From: Akkermansia biwaensis
Lineage (GTDB): Bacteria; Verrucomicrobiota; Verrucomicrobiia; Verrucomicrobiales; Akkermansiaceae
Direction: 5' to 3'
DNA length: 64,000 bases
Assembly: GCF_026072915.1 (NCBI RefSeq)
Contig: NZ_AP025943.1
Span: 2,294,001-2,358,000 of the forward strand
Part shown: positions 7,591 to 16,992 of the stretch, piece by piece
How the letters are laid out: each line of letters opens with the position of its first letter
Numbering within the stretch: the first letter of the stretch is position 1
The notes under the pieces: model-generated
The model's database searches: none
The model's input: only the letters and a program-made list of their open reading frames with translations
What the model was told of the DNA's origin: nothing
Made by a program: the position numbers and the translations under genes

Positions 7591-10323
7591 TCACGGCCGC
7601 TCTTTCTCCACCGGGAGCGGCAATTCCACCACGCCGCAGCTGGAACCGGGAACCAGCAGAATTTCCACTTCCAGGGGCAGTGTGGTGTCCGCCAGGAATC
7701 CCTCCGGAATGGAAATGCCGATGGGTTTGGAACTTTGCCCGGGGGCGACTTTCTGCGGGGCGAAAATGTCCAGCACGACACGCCCGTTTTGAAGCACGTT
7801 GAGCTTGCTGAAAGAGAAGGACTGCTCCTTGCACGTATTGTGCAGGGTCACGCCTTGGAGAGCTGCGGGAGCAAAGGGGCCGGGAACCGTGAATCTCAGG
7901 GTGGTGGAACTCCCCGCTTCCACGGGAAGGGGAAGCCAGCAGGCGGCAATGGCCGACTGGAGGTTCAGGCTGGACGTCAGGTAGCCGGAGCCGTTGAGGC
8001 GTTCCATCATCAGGCGGGAGAGTTCCGTGGAAACGGGCATTCCCCAGCCCTGGGAATACATCAGGGAAAGCAGGTACGCGGCTTCCTGGTCCCTGTACTG
8101 GAGCGCCATTCTCAAAAAGCGGGCGGCCTGGGCGTAATCCCTTCTGGCCAGGGGTGGCTGTTGGGGCAGTCTGGGGAAGTAGGAGGGAATGTCCATGAGC
8201 ATGACGCCCAGATCCTTCATGGCCTCATAACATCCTCCCGTGGCGGCCCGGTAAAGCCATTCCACGCCGTTTTCCGGTCTGGGTCCTCCGGGAAAGTCCG
8301 GCGCCATCAGTGCCTTGGCCAGTGCATATTGGGCGACGGGGTAGCCTTCCCTGGACAGTTGTTCTACCGCCGCCATGTTGTCCGCCGTCACTTTCAGGCG
8401 TTTCGCGGTTCTGCTGCGGCTGGACGCCGGGGAGGAAACCTGGCGCATCAGTTCCCGGTAGGCTGGGTCCTCCCGCAGGGATTCGTCCTGAATGGCCGGG
8501 GCCGCAATAATGCGGATTTTCGGGAAAGCCTCTTCCGTCCGGGCCGGGTCTCCCTTCAAACAGGCCATCTGCACGGAAACCGGCTGCTGGGCGGCCGTTT
8601 CAAAGGCGTACGTGTACGTCCGGTCCGTGTACAGCAAGGGGAGGGCCGGGAAGAAAAACGTGGTGGTGGACTGGCCGGGAACCGTGAATGAGGGAATGGG
8701 GTTGAGGGAGCGGTCCACCAGGGCGCCGTTGGAATCACGGATGGTCAGGTAGAGGTCCTCCCTGCCGTCCGGAGAAGAGGAAATCTGAAGGTAAATGCAG
8801 GAAATGCGCAGCTCTTCCGGCAGGGGGGAAGGGAGGCTGGAGCTGCTGAGCATGCTGTCGTCCAGCCGGAGCTGGAACCGGGACGTTTTCCGCTCTTCCA
8901 GGGAGGCGTCTTCCGCGATTCTCAGTTCCGGAATGCGGATGGAGGCCAGGTCCCGCGGAGGGATGGCCGGGAGTTTTTCCAGCCCGTTGGCGCCGGGTTG
9001 CTGGATGGCGTCCTTGATCGTGTTGATCGTCGTACCCATGGGGGCCTGTTTCAGGTAATCCAGCAGGTAGAACGCCGCGGCGCCCGCCAGCAATGTGCAT
9101 GCGCTGCCCACCATCAGGTACATCAGCTGGCGGTTGCGCCTGATGGTGCGGGCGGAAAGCCTGCGGGCGGCGGAGGGAGTGCCCGTGCCCCTTCCGGAAG
9201 GAATGTTTTTATCTGAACTTTTTGCAGCGCCCAGGTGGAGCGCCGGCCGGGCGCTGCTGATCTCCGCGCGGGTCAGCTGGATGGTGGCGGAGGATTCCTC
9301 CCCGGAAATGGAGCAGATGTCGTTGATCCACTCCCGGGCGTCCTGGTAGCGGCAGTTGATCTGCGGGGCCAGCGCCTTGTCCAGGGAAAGCAGGAACTGG
9401 CGGGAATACAGGCGCATCAGCTGCGGATTGCTGTGCAGGGGCGGCATCGCGTCTTCCGCCAGCCGCACTTCCGCCCGTTCCGGAGGATGTCCGGTGAGCA
9501 GGGCGTAAAAGGTGGCCCCCACGGAATAAAGGTCGCTCCAGGGACCTATGTTCGTCTTGCCCAAGGCCTGTTCCGGAGAGGAGTACCCCTGGGTGGTCAG
9601 GACGGTGGCGGTGTGCAGCTTCAGGGCATGCCGCGCCGCGCCGAAGTCGATGAGAACGGGCGTTCCCTCCTCCGTCAGCAGGATATTGCCGGGCTTGATG
9701 TCCCGGTGGTAAATATGGCTGGCGTGCAGGTATTCCAGAATGCGGAGCAGGCGGGTGAGCAGGCCCTTCAGTTCGTCTTCCGTGTAACGGTGGCCGGTGG
9801 TGTGGAGCTTTTCTCCCAGATAATCCAGGGACAGGCCCGTGATGTGCTCCATGGCGAAGTAGGCCGTGCCGTTGGCCTCGAACACGGACAGGATCCTGAC
9901 GATGCCCGGGTGGTTCAGTTCCGCCAGGGTCTGGGCTTCGCTCAAAAAGCTTTTCAGGGCCCAGGTGTAATTCTCCAGGTCGTGTTCGTTGTTGGGCCTG
10001 ATATGGCCGGTCAGCGGGTCGCGGTAGGAGCAGCTTGCCGGGAAATTCTCCTTGATCACCACGTTCCTGTTCAGGAACAGGTCTTTGGCCAAATAGGTAA
10101 TGCCGAAGCCGCCGCTGCCCAGGACGCTGAGAACTTCATACTGCTCCAGCCGCGTGCCGGGAGCCAGCTCCCGCTGATAGACGAAAAACGCGCCCTTCTC
10201 CTCCGCATGGGGAAGCGGGGGCCTGCCGGGTAGAATCTCTTCCAGGCCTGTCGCCGGAGGGGGAGGCGGCGCTTGCCCTGTCGTCCCGGGCGCGGCGTCT
10301 GTCTGGCCTTCTTTTGCTGGCAT
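7591..10323 (-). CDS. Transmembrane Ser/Thr protein kinase with Sel1-like repeats
   Basis: About 910 residues. The kinase domain (residues 62-340) has a P-loop LGSGGFGITY, catalytic Lys 91 (VVIKE), HRDIKPGN with Asp 208, and IDFGAAR with Asp 226, so it should be active. A Pro-rich N-terminal tail precedes it. A single membrane span (about 400-422, MYLMVGSACTLLAG) follows a basic stretch, placing the rest outside the cytoplasm. That part has beta-rich regions and a Sel1/TPR-like section (GYPVAQYALAKAL, AAYLLSLMYSQGWG). The start was taken at MPAKEGQ because upstream codons run into ParA-proximal sequence. It lies between ParA and the lipoprotein gene. Substrates are unknown; the neighbouring exported proteins could be targets of sensing rather than phosphorylation. 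Confidence 0.9.
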   Translation of the reverse strand: MPAKEGQTDAAPGTTGQAPPPPPATGLEEILPGRPPLPHAEEKGAFFVYQRELAPGTRLEQYEVLSVLGSGGFGITYLAKDLFLNRNVVIKENFPASCSYRDPLTGHIRPNNEHDLENYTWALKSFLSEAQTLAELNHPGIVRILSVFEANGTAYFAMEHITGLSLDYLGEKLHTTGHRYTEDELKGLLTRLLRILEYLHASHIYHRDIKPGNILLTEEGTPVLIDFGAARHALKLHTATVLTTQGYSSPEQALGKTNIGPWSDLYSVGATFYALLTGHPPERAEVRLAEDAMPPLHSNPQLMRLYSRQFLLSLDKALAPQINCRYQDAREWINDICSISGEESSATIQLTRAEISSARPALHLGAAKSSDKNIPSGRGTGTPSAARRLSARTIRRNRQLMYLMVGSACTLLAGAAAFYLLDYLKQAPMGTTINTIKDAIQQPGANGLEKLPAIPPRDLASIRIPELRIAEDASLEERKTSRFQLRLDDSMLSSSSLPSPLPEELRISCIYLQISSSPDGREDLYLTIRDSNGALVDRSLNPIPSFTVPGQSTTTFFFPALPLLYTDRTYTYAFETAAQQPVSVQMACLKGDPARTEEAFPKIRIIAAPAIQDESLREDPAYRELMRQVSSPASSRSRTAKRLKVTADNMAAVEQLSREGYPVAQYALAKALMAPDFPGGPRPENGVEWLYRAATGGCYEAMKDLGVMLMDIPSYFPRLPQQPPLARRDYAQAARFLRMALQYRDQEAAYLLSLMYSQGWGMPVSTELSRLMMERLNGSGYLTSSLNLQSAIAACWLPLPVEAGSSTTLRFTVPGPFAPAALQGVTLHNTCKEQSFSFSKLNVLQNGRVVLDIFAPQKVAPGQSSKPIGISIPEGFLADTTLPLEVEILLVPGSSCGVVELPLPVEKERP

Positions 10324-10423
10324 GGGAAAAATTCGGGAAACGGAAACTGCGGGCATTTTCCTATGCCGCTCCCGGCAAGTCAAGGTGAATGCCTGTTCCG
10401 CCCCCGGAAGGCTGGGCCGGTAT

Positions 10424-11194
10424 TCAGGACTTGTGGCGCTTGACGAATTCCCGCGCCGCCTTCAGGTAGGCCTCCGCCGCCGGGCCGGAGGGGTCGTGTT
10501 CGAAAATGGTGTGGCCGAAGCTGGGCGCTTCGCCAAGCCTGATGGAACGGGGGATGACCGTCTTGTACAGCATTTTGGGGAGGTGCTGCCCCACCTGCTC
10601 GATCACCTGCCGGGAAAGGTTGGTGCGGCCGTCGTACATGGTCATCAGGACGCCTTCATGCCTGATGTGGGGATTGGCTCCGCTGGCGCAAATTTGCGCG
10701 GTCACGTGCAGAATCTTGGCAAGGCCTTCCAGCCCGAACCATTCGCACTGGAGGGGGGTGAGCACTTCGTCGCAGGCGGCCAGGGCGGAAGTCATCAGCA
10801 CGCCCAGGGAGGGGGGCGTGTCCATGATGCAGTAATCGTAGGAACCGGATTTGCGCAGCGGGGCGAGCGTCTCCCGGAGCCTGGTCAGATGGTCGCCGGC
10901 CCGCGCCAGCTCTATCTCCACGCCGGCCAGGTCCATGGTGGAGGGAATAATGTCCAGCCGTTTTCTGCCGGAAGGCCGGATGCACTGTTCCGCAGGAATC
11001 TGGTGGAGCAGGGCGGGGTACAGGCTGGCCGTCTCCCGGGTGTCGATGCCCAGGCCGCTGGTGGCGTTGGCCTGCGGGTCCAGGTCAATAACGAGAATTT
11101 TCTTTTTCAGCTGGGCCAGGGCGGCGGCCAGGTTGATAGCCGTGGTGGTCTTTCCCACTCCCCCTTTCTGGTTGGCGATGGCGATGATTTTCAT
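10424..11194 (-). CDS. ParA/Soj-family ATPase (orphan, no ParB)
   Basis: 256 residues starting [18 protein letters not shown], the deviant Walker A of ParA ATPases with the signature Lys. Other motifs are [11 protein letters not shown] (Walker A'), [11 protein letters not shown] (Walker B) and the C-terminal [16 protein letters not shown] typical of Soj. ParA dimers bind DNA or polymers in an ATP-dependent way and position chromosomes or protein cargoes. No parB gene follows, as it does in chromosomal parAB loci. The gene sits between two transmembrane kinases. It may be the chromosome partitioning ParA displaced from parB, or an orphan positioning a membrane complex; the sequence alone does not decide. 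Confidence 0.92.
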   Translation of the reverse strand: MKIIAIANQKGGVGKTTTAINLAAALAQLKKKILVIDLDPQANATSGLGIDTRETASLYPALLHQIPAEQCIRPSGRKRLDIIPSTMDLAGVEIELARAGDHLTRLRETLAPLRKSGSYDYCIMDTPPSLGVLMTSALAACDEVLTPLQCEWFGLEGLAKILHVTAQICASGANPHIRHEGVLMTMYDGRTNLSRQVIEQVGQHLPKMLYKTVIPRSIRLGEAPSFGHTIFEHDPSGPAAEAYLKAAREFVKRHKS

Positions 11195-11336
11195 GAGGAA
11201 AACGGTGCAACGACACGGTAGCACAATGCGCCCCCCTTTCAAACATTTTCCTGAGCGGGAGAACCCGGAAAGCCGCGGTCCGGATGAGAGCCGTGCCGGG
11301 ATGGTGCGGCCCCGCCGGGAGAAAAGGCCTTCTTCG

Positions 11337-13970
11337 TCAGGGAGCCGGAGGAGCGGGCGGGCGTTCCGAGGAAAGAACGAGGCGGAACCCCAGGGCATCG
11401 TCCCGCGTGTTTTCCGGCAGCGGAGTGCGGATGCTAGTGGTGAGCTGCTTGGGACGGAAGGACAGGTAGCTGCCGCCGCGGGCCACGCCGTGGCTGCGTA
11501 TGGGAAGGCTTTCCGGACCTCCGTAATTATCGTCCACCCACTCCATCACGTTGCCTTCCAGGTCGTACAGGCCCAGGCGGTTGGGGGGGAATGACCTGAC
11601 CGGGGCCGTGTAGGGCTGCCCGTCCTCGTAATCCACGATCACGCGGGACGAGGGAAGATAAATCAGGGCGGACTGGTCAGCGAAATTGCCCGCTCCGTTC
11701 GGCGGGGGCCAGGAAGTCCCCCACGGGAACACCTCCTTGGAATGGTCATGCGGCAACGTTTTTTCATAGGGGGAATCCCCCTTTTCCTCTCCGAGCTGCA
11801 TCCAGGCGCTCCATTCCGCGTCTTTGGGCAGGCGGTAGGAATCATGCTGGTCAATCAGCCCCTGGGCACGCTCCCTGTTGGTGAGCCATCTGGCAAAGGC
11901 CCGCGCGTCCTGCCTGCTCACGTTCACCACCGGATGGTCGTCTTCCTGGGGGAATCCCGGCTTGGCCGGGGCTTTGCGGCCCGTGGCTTTCAGGAACTGC
12001 TGGAAGTCCTTGACACGCACTTCATGGGCCATTGCCAGAGTATTGTTCCCCGCAGGCACCAGGTCCATTCCCAGGCTGTTGATCCAGGGGGAGCCGAACA
12101 CCACGGACTTGTCCGGTTCAAGCTGGAGGGAAAGGTACAGGTCCTGGGGATCAAGCCCCCTGCGCCGCATCGTGGCGTGCCCCGGCAGCTTGATCTCAAT
12201 CACGTAAGGCACCTGGTTGACATACTCCTCAATGGGCGTCCTGCCGATGAGCCTGTTGTTGAAAAACACGCTGGCTCCCGGCGGGTTGGTCGTGACGGTG
12301 ATGGGAACCTGGAAAACGCGGGTGACGTTCAGGACGTACGTGTTCCGTCCGTCCGTCCGTCCGGAACCCTGAGGCCCCGGGTCCGCGCTGATGGAGAACT
12401 CCTTGCCCAGCAGCCCCTCCCGTTCGCACTTCTTGTTCAGCCACGCCAGGTACGCCGTAATGCCGTCCTGGGTCAGCAGGGCCAGATCCTTCTCCGGGTG
12501 GTCCGGCTGCACCTGCTGCCGCTGCATTTGAAAATTGCCCTGCTGCCTGTCTTCCTTCAGGAACTTGTTGAACAGGGCGGCCGTCAGGGGCGTCTCCGCC
12601 ACGTGGCGCGTCTCCGCCGGAAGATAGGTAACGCCCTCCGTATCCTTCCAGGGCTGCCCGTCCGTGGGCGGATGGTACTCTTTCAGGACTCCTCCCAATG
12701 CCAGCGTGGAGCCTCCTGCAACAGTCCCCGTCTCCTCCTTGTCCGCAAACCCCGACTTCTTGATGGTGTACACGACGGTGGTGCCGGCAGGCAATTCGAT
12801 GGGGCCGTAAGGCGTTTCATCCAGATAATTCCCGTCGGCGTCATAGACGGACGCCCCCGCCGGAGAACTGGTAACCAGCACGTACCCGTTCCTGGACTCT
12901 TCCTCCGGCGCGGATTGTTGGGAATGCGCTTCCGCCGGGGTGTCCGGTTCCTGTGCGTGTTGCTGTTCGTTGAGCCAGAGTACTCCCCAATACGCCGTCA
13001 GGCCGCCGGCAATGGCGGCCCCCAGAAGCTGGAAGGTACGTTTGAACTTGCGGCGGCTTTTCTTCTGAAGCCGGAAGCGGGACGGAACTTCATACCCTCT
13101 CAGCGCGTCTATCTTTTCCGCCAGCTCCTCCGCGGAATCAATCGTGCATTCCTCCACGCGCGGTTCCGCGGCCTGGCAGATGATGGTATTGAACGCCTGC
13201 CATTTTTTCTGCACGGTGCCCGCCGGCAATTCATCCGGCAGTTCGGGAAAATCCATGCGGTCCTTCCCGGTGCTGATCTCATACAGGACTTTGGCCAGGG
13301 CATACACATCCGCCCTGCGGGTCCCGGGACCGTCCGGAGGAATGAACCCCTCCGTGCCGACAAAACTGCGCTGGTCCAGATGGGCCACCAGGCCGATGTC
13401 CGCCAGTTTGGGACGCCCATTCACGAAAATGACGTTGGCGGGCTTGATGTCCCGGTGCGTCAGGTTCTTGCTGTGCAGGTACAGCAGCGCGTGGGCAAGC
13501 TGGCTGCCCACCTCCAGGCAGTAATCCAGGGGAAGGGGCTTGTTGCCGGAAAACTTCTTGTCCGTCTGGAGCGTACGGGGAATATACTCGTCCGGGTTGA
13601 TATGGACTCCCGTGCGGGCGTCGTCGCCCAGCTCCATCACGTAATAATAAAAGGGGGAGCCTTCGTCGTGGCGGCCCACATGCAGGATGTGCACCAGGCC
13701 CGGATGGTTGCGGGCGATGGGCTCGTATTGAAGAATGCCTTCAAACTCCCGGTTGAAGGTCCGTTCGTCCTCAAAATCCTCCCTCCAGACGATTTTGACG
13801 GCCCTCCATGCGCCTGTCAGGGCTTTTGCCAGCCAGACCTCTCCATACGCTCCGCTGCCGATCTGGCGAACCACTTTATGGTCCGGGATGGAAGGGGTGG
13901 GACGCACCACCCGTTTCACGGGCAGTGTCGGCAGGTTGCCGCCGGGCATGGGTGATGCGTCCGAAGTCAT
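11337..13970 (-). CDS. Ser/Thr kinase with two PEGA domains and a C-terminal FGE/sulfatase-modifying-like domain
   Basis: 877 residues. Kinase domain about 34-295: [10 protein letters not shown], Lys 59 (RAVKIV), [11 protein letters not shown] with Asp 174. The metal-binding DFG is DIG (Asp 191, LADIGLV). A TM segment lies at 313-333. Outside the membrane are two PEGA-type repeats: about 360-440 ([13 protein letters not shown] and [16 protein letters not shown]), and about 555-620 ([13 protein letters not shown]). Then comes an FGE/formylglycine-generating-enzyme fold (about 640-870) with [20 protein letters not shown]-like [12 protein letters not shown], and VARGGSY...LGFRLV. FGE-like domains in such kinases usually bind ligands rather than act as oxidases. 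It is 15 bases downstream of kbl. Confidence 0.9.
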   Translation of the reverse strand: MTSDASPMPGGNLPTLPVKRVVRPTPSIPDHKVVRQIGSGAYGEVWLAKALTGAWRAVKIVWREDFEDERTFNREFEGILQYEPIARNHPGLVHILHVGRHDEGSPFYYYVMELGDDARTGVHINPDEYIPRTLQTDKKFSGNKPLPLDYCLEVGSQLAHALLYLHSKNLTHRDIKPANVIFVNGRPKLADIGLVAHLDQRSFVGTEGFIPPDGPGTRRADVYALAKVLYEISTGKDRMDFPELPDELPAGTVQKKWQAFNTIICQAAEPRVEECTIDSAEELAEKIDALRGYEVPSRFRLQKKSRRKFKRTFQLLGAAIAGGLTAYWGVLWLNEQQHAQEPDTPAEAHSQQSAPEEESRNGYVLVTSSPAGASVYDADGNYLDETPYGPIELPAGTTVVYTIKKSGFADKEETGTVAGGSTLALGGVLKEYHPPTDGQPWKDTEGVTYLPAETRHVAETPLTAALFNKFLKEDRQQGNFQMQRQQVQPDHPEKDLALLTQDGITAYLAWLNKKCEREGLLGKEFSISADPGPQGSGRTDGRNTYVLNVTRVFQVPITVTTNPPGASVFFNNRLIGRTPIEEYVNQVPYVIEIKLPGHATMRRRGLDPQDLYLSLQLEPDKSVVFGSPWINSLGMDLVPAGNNTLAMAHEVRVKDFQQFLKATGRKAPAKPGFPQEDDHPVVNVSRQDARAFARWLTNRERAQGLIDQHDSYRLPKDAEWSAWMQLGEEKGDSPYEKTLPHDHSKEVFPWGTSWPPPNGAGNFADQSALIYLPSSRVIVDYEDGQPYTAPVRSFPPNRLGLYDLEGNVMEWVDDNYGGPESLPIRSHGVARGGSYLSFRPKQLTTSIRTPLPENTRDDALGFRLVLSSERPPAPPAP

Positions 13971-13985
13971 GAGCGGGCCGGGAAA

Positions 13986-15185
13986 TCAGGAAATGACGCC
14001 CAGGTTTTTGCCCACCTTGCAGAAGGCTTCAATCGCCTTGTCCAGCTGTTCGCGGGTGTGGGCGGCGGAAATCTGGGTGCGGATGCGTGCCTGTCCCTTG
14101 GGCACCACGGGATAGAAGAAGCCTACGGCATACACGCCTTCGTCCAGGAGCTGTGCGGAAAACTGCTGGGACAGGACGGCATCCCCCAGCATCACCGGGG
14201 AAATCGGGTGATCCTTGCCGCCGATGGTGAAGCCGGCGCCGGTCATCGCGCCGCGGAAATATTTGGTATTGGCTTCCACGCGGTCGCGCGCTTCCGTGGA
14301 ACCTTCCAGAAGGTCCAGCACCTTGATGGACGCGGCCACGATCGCCGGGGCCACGCTGTTGGAAAACAGGTAGGGGCGCGCCTTCTGGCGCAGGACGTCC
14401 ACCACTTCCTTCGGGCCGGAAACGTAGCCGCCGGACGCGCCGCCCAGGGCTTTGCCGAGTGTCCCCGTCGTGATATCTATCTTGCCGAACAAGCCGCGGT
14501 ACTCATGCGTCCCGCGTCCCCGCTTGCCAAGGAAGCCCGTGGCGTGGCAGTCGTCGAAATGGACGATGGCGTTGTATTTGGCCGCCAGTTCGTGAATCTT
14601 GTCAAGCTGGGCAATGATGCCGTCCATGGAAAAGACGCCGTCCGTGGAAATCAGCTTGACGCGGGCGCCGGCGGCGTCCGCCTCCTGCAGCTTGGCTTCC
14701 AGGTCCGCCATGTCGTTGTTGGCGTAGCGGAAGCGCTTGGCCTTGCAGAGGCGCACCCCGTCGATGATGGAGGCATGGTTCAGGGAATCGGAAATAATGG
14801 CGTCGTCCGCGGTCAGCAGCCCTTCGAACAGGCCGCCGTTGGCGTCAAAGCAGGAGGGGAAGAGAATCGTGTCTTCCGTGCCTAGGAACTCGGAAAGGCG
14901 TTCCTCCAGCTGGCGGTGCAGGGTCTGAGTGCCGCAGATGAACCGGACGGACGCCATGCCGAACCCCCACTGGTCAATCGCCTTCTTGGCCGCTTCCATC
15001 ACTTCCGGATTATTGGCCAGGCCCAGGTAATTGTTGGCGCACATGTTGATGACGGAACGGCCGTCTTTCAGCGTTACCTGGGAATACTGCTGGGAGGCGA
15101 TAAAACGTTCTTCCTTGTACAGGCCTTCTTCGCGCAGGCCGTTCAGCGTGGTCGTCAGGATATTCTTGAACTCGGGGGTATACAT
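13986..15185 (-). CDS. kbl: Glycine C-acetyltransferase (2-amino-3-ketobutyrate CoA ligase)
   Basis: 399 residues, the usual family length, starting [13 protein letters not shown]-dependent alpha-oxoamine synthase that cleaves 2-amino-3-oxobutyrate with CoA to glycine and acetyl-CoA, the second step of threonine degradation. Visible motifs: the PLP lysine in [15 protein letters not shown] (Lys 245), [17 protein letters not shown] for cofactor contact, and [12 protein letters not shown]. The frame is open further upstream but the family N-terminus fixes the start. The usual partner threonine dehydrogenase (tdh) is not adjacent; the next gene is the PEGA kinase, 15 bases away. Confidence 0.94.
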   Translation of the reverse strand: MYTPEFKNILTTTLNGLREEGLYKEERFIASQQYSQVTLKDGRSVINMCANNYLGLANNPEVMEAAKKAIDQWGFGMASVRFICGTQTLHRQLEERLSEFLGTEDTILFPSCFDANGGLFEGLLTADDAIISDSLNHASIIDGVRLCKAKRFRYANNDMADLEAKLQEADAAGARVKLISTDGVFSMDGIIAQLDKIHELAAKYNAIVHFDDCHATGFLGKRGRGTHEYRGLFGKIDITTGTLGKALGGASGGYVSGPKEVVDVLRQKARPYLFSNSVAPAIVAASIKVLDLLEGSTEARDRVEANTKYFRGAMTGAGFTIGGKDHPISPVMLGDAVLSQQFSAQLLDEGVYAVGFFYPVVPKGQARIRTQISAAHTREQLDKAIEAFCKVGKNLGVIS

Positions 15186-15580
15186 GTCAAATAATGGATG
15201 AATTGAAACAGTCAGCAAATAAAGGGGCAGGAGACTGCGCCATTGCTCCCGCACCCATATCACAAAAGGCCCGGAAGGAAAAGCTTAAAGAAGCGGTTCG
15301 CCGAAATGTCCGGGCAAGCGGCGGCGCGCTTGACGCATAGAGCCGTATTCCGGGCTCAACAGACTTCCCTGGAGAACATGAAAGACATGGAACTGAGGCT
15401 TCCGGGGCAGTCAGAAAGCCATTGCCGAGGTGCCTTCCGGGAAATCCCTTGCGGAAGAAAAAGCGGCGGATTTTTTCTGAAAAAAAGCAGGGATAAACAA
15501 AACCGTCATTTTACTGCGCTTTCCGGGTAGCAACCTTGGTGATTCGTCAAACCTGTTAAACAAAAACATTCATACCAGTC
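15186..15580. other. 395-base divergent intergenic region
   Basis: Between kbl (minus) and the outer-membrane protein gene (plus). It should carry both promoters. The part next to the plus-strand gene is AT-rich, with a run of T and A (GGATTTTTTCTGAAAAAAA near 15473-15490) that can fold back. An open frame across its middle has no recognisable protein and no plausible ribosome-binding site. No promoter could be assigned with confidence. Confidence 0.5.
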
Positions 15581-16717
15581 ATGAAACAATCCTTCTTATA
15601 TGCATGGTGTTTGAGCGCCGCCGGGTGTGCCTCCCTGCTGCACGCCCAGTCCGTCAGCCAATTCCCGGACAGCGGCCCTGAAACCACTCTGGATTCCCTC
15701 TGGGCGGCTACGGGCCACATGCAGGCCTTTTCTGACGCCATCGACTCCCAGATGGGCGTGCACCGTTTTCAGGACGGCAAAAAATCGCGTTTCTGGTTCA
15801 GCGGCATGGGAAGCTTCGGAAATGCCAGTGTCAGGAACGAGCATTCCGCCTTCGACTATTCGGCCGGCGGCGGAGCCTTGGGCTACGACTATTGCGCATC
15901 CGAAAGTGGAAGGGGAAGGCTGCTCGGCCTGTCCCTGGGCTTCATGTCCGGTACCCAGAACATCAAGGAAATGGCGGACCATCCCGCCGGATTTCTGGAA
16001 GGCGACAAATTTGACCAGGATACGATGATGGTCAACATTTACGGAGCCCTGTACAGGCAGACCGGAAGAAAATCCCATCTTCTTCTGTCCATGAATATGG
16101 GATTCGGCAATACCGACAACAAATGCGCCCACCACGGCATGAACTACGAAAACTCCACATGGGATACGGAAACCTGGAACGTCGCGTTGTCGGCCGCATG
16201 GCGCTACGAGGTCTCCAGATCCTTCAGTATCACGCCTTTCGCCAAGATGAGCTATGTGCATGCCTCTAACAAAGTGAAAAAGGACGACTATGATGACGAA
16301 GACTATGACTCTTCCTGGTGGTGGGATGATGATGAATACTGGAGAAGGGAATCCAGGTGGGAAAACCGCGGATCGTTCGACAATATGGCGCTTGAAGTGG
16401 GAGTGACGCTGGAACACGCCATCCGCTTCTCCAACGGCATGATGTGGACCAACGCCATTTCCGGAAGCTACTGCCCGGACATATGGCGCAACAATCCCCA
16501 CCATACCTTCAACGACATCTGGTGGGACGGCGACACCGTCTATGAGTCCCGGTACAGAGGCAGAGGATACGCTCCGGCACGCCAGGCCTTCAAGGTCAAA
16601 TTTCTGTCGCGCTTCGTGCGCAGTGAAAACCTCTCCATTTATGCCTCCTATCAGGCTTGTTTCCGGGAATCCTACACGGAACACCGGGCGGCCTTGGGCG
16701 TAGCCGTGGTCTTCTGA
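15581..16717 (+). CDS. Outer-membrane beta-barrel protein, autotransporter barrel-like
   Basis: 378 residues with a signal peptide (MKQSFLYAWCLSAAGCASLLHAQ). The mature chain alternates aromatic/hydrophobic strands typical of a 12-14 strand barrel (RFWFSGMGSFGNASV, GGGALGYDY, LLGLSLGFMSG) and ends with the strand ALGVAVVF. A C-terminal Phe is the usual signal for BAM-dependent insertion. It resembles the C-terminal barrel of the large autotransporter at 46-49 kb but has almost no passenger. Around residues 230-265 there is an extraordinary Asp/Tyr/Trp-rich loop (SSWWWDDDEYW), likely surface exposed. Monocistronic, with a strong hairpin right after the stop. Ligand unknown. Confidence 0.85.
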   Translation: MKQSFLYAWCLSAAGCASLLHAQSVSQFPDSGPETTLDSLWAATGHMQAFSDAIDSQMGVHRFQDGKKSRFWFSGMGSFGNASVRNEHSAFDYSAGGGALGYDYCASESGRGRLLGLSLGFMSGTQNIKEMADHPAGFLEGDKFDQDTMMVNIYGALYRQTGRKSHLLLSMNMGFGNTDNKCAHHGMNYENSTWDTETWNVALSAAWRYEVSRSFSITPFAKMSYVHASNKVKKDDYDDEDYDSSWWWDDDEYWRRESRWENRGSFDNMALEVGVTLEHAIRFSNGMMWTNAISGSYCPDIWRNNPHHTFNDIWWDGDTVYESRYRGRGYAPARQAFKVKFLSRFVRSENLSIYASYQACFRESYTEHRAALGVAVVF

Positions 16718-16721
16718 TGTC

Positions 16722-16759
16722 TTCCGCGCCCCTCATCGTGGTGATGGAGGGGCGCGGAA
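16722..16759 (+). terminator. 13-bp perfect hairpin after the outer-membrane protein gene
   Basis: The arm TTCCGCGCCCCTC (16722-16734) pairs perfectly with GAGGGGCGCGGAA (16747-16759) around a 12-nt loop, starting 5 bases past the stop codon. There is no T-run after it, so it may stop transcription inefficiently or act as a 3'-end stabiliser. As a palindrome it could serve both convergent genes. Confidence 0.6.
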
Positions 16760-16787
16760 TGCCGGTTGCTGATGCCGGGGACTCGGC

Positions 16788-16898
16788 GGGAAAAGAGGGA
16801 AAAGAGGGAAAAGAGGGAAAAGAGGGAAAAGAGGGAAAAGAGGGAAAAGAGGGAAAAGAGGGAAAAGAGGGAAAAGAGGGAAAAGAGGGAAAAACGCC
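16788..16898. repeat. 9-bp tandem repeat, 11 copies (GGGAAAAGA)
   Basis: Eleven perfect head-to-tail copies of AAAAGAGGG run from 16791 to 16889, with flanking half units. The tract is purine-only on the plus strand. It lies between the stops of two convergent genes, outside any supported gene. The unit is a multiple of three, so length changes would not shift frames. It looks like a variable-number tandem repeat. Confidence 0.95.
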
Positions 16899-16992
16899 GG
16901 AATGCCGGGTGTGGCTCGTGAAAACCGCTTCTTCCCGCTGTGTTTCCGTGAGCGGAAAGCCGGATAATCGGGAGCGGTGGAAACAGGTATGG

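Noticed and set aside
10424-11194. Chromosomal parAB origin-proximal locus
   Set aside because: No parB, gidAB, dnaA or parS-like TGTTTCACGTGAAACA site was seen, so an origin cannot be claimed.
11742-13955. Open frame of about 740 codons on the plus strand
   Set aside because: Antisense shadow of the PEGA/FGE kinase with composition-driven His/Arg/Gly content and no domain.
15243-15530. 95-codon plus-strand frame between kbl and the outer-membrane gene
   Set aside because: No ribosome-binding site, no family resemblance and it overlaps likely promoter sequence.
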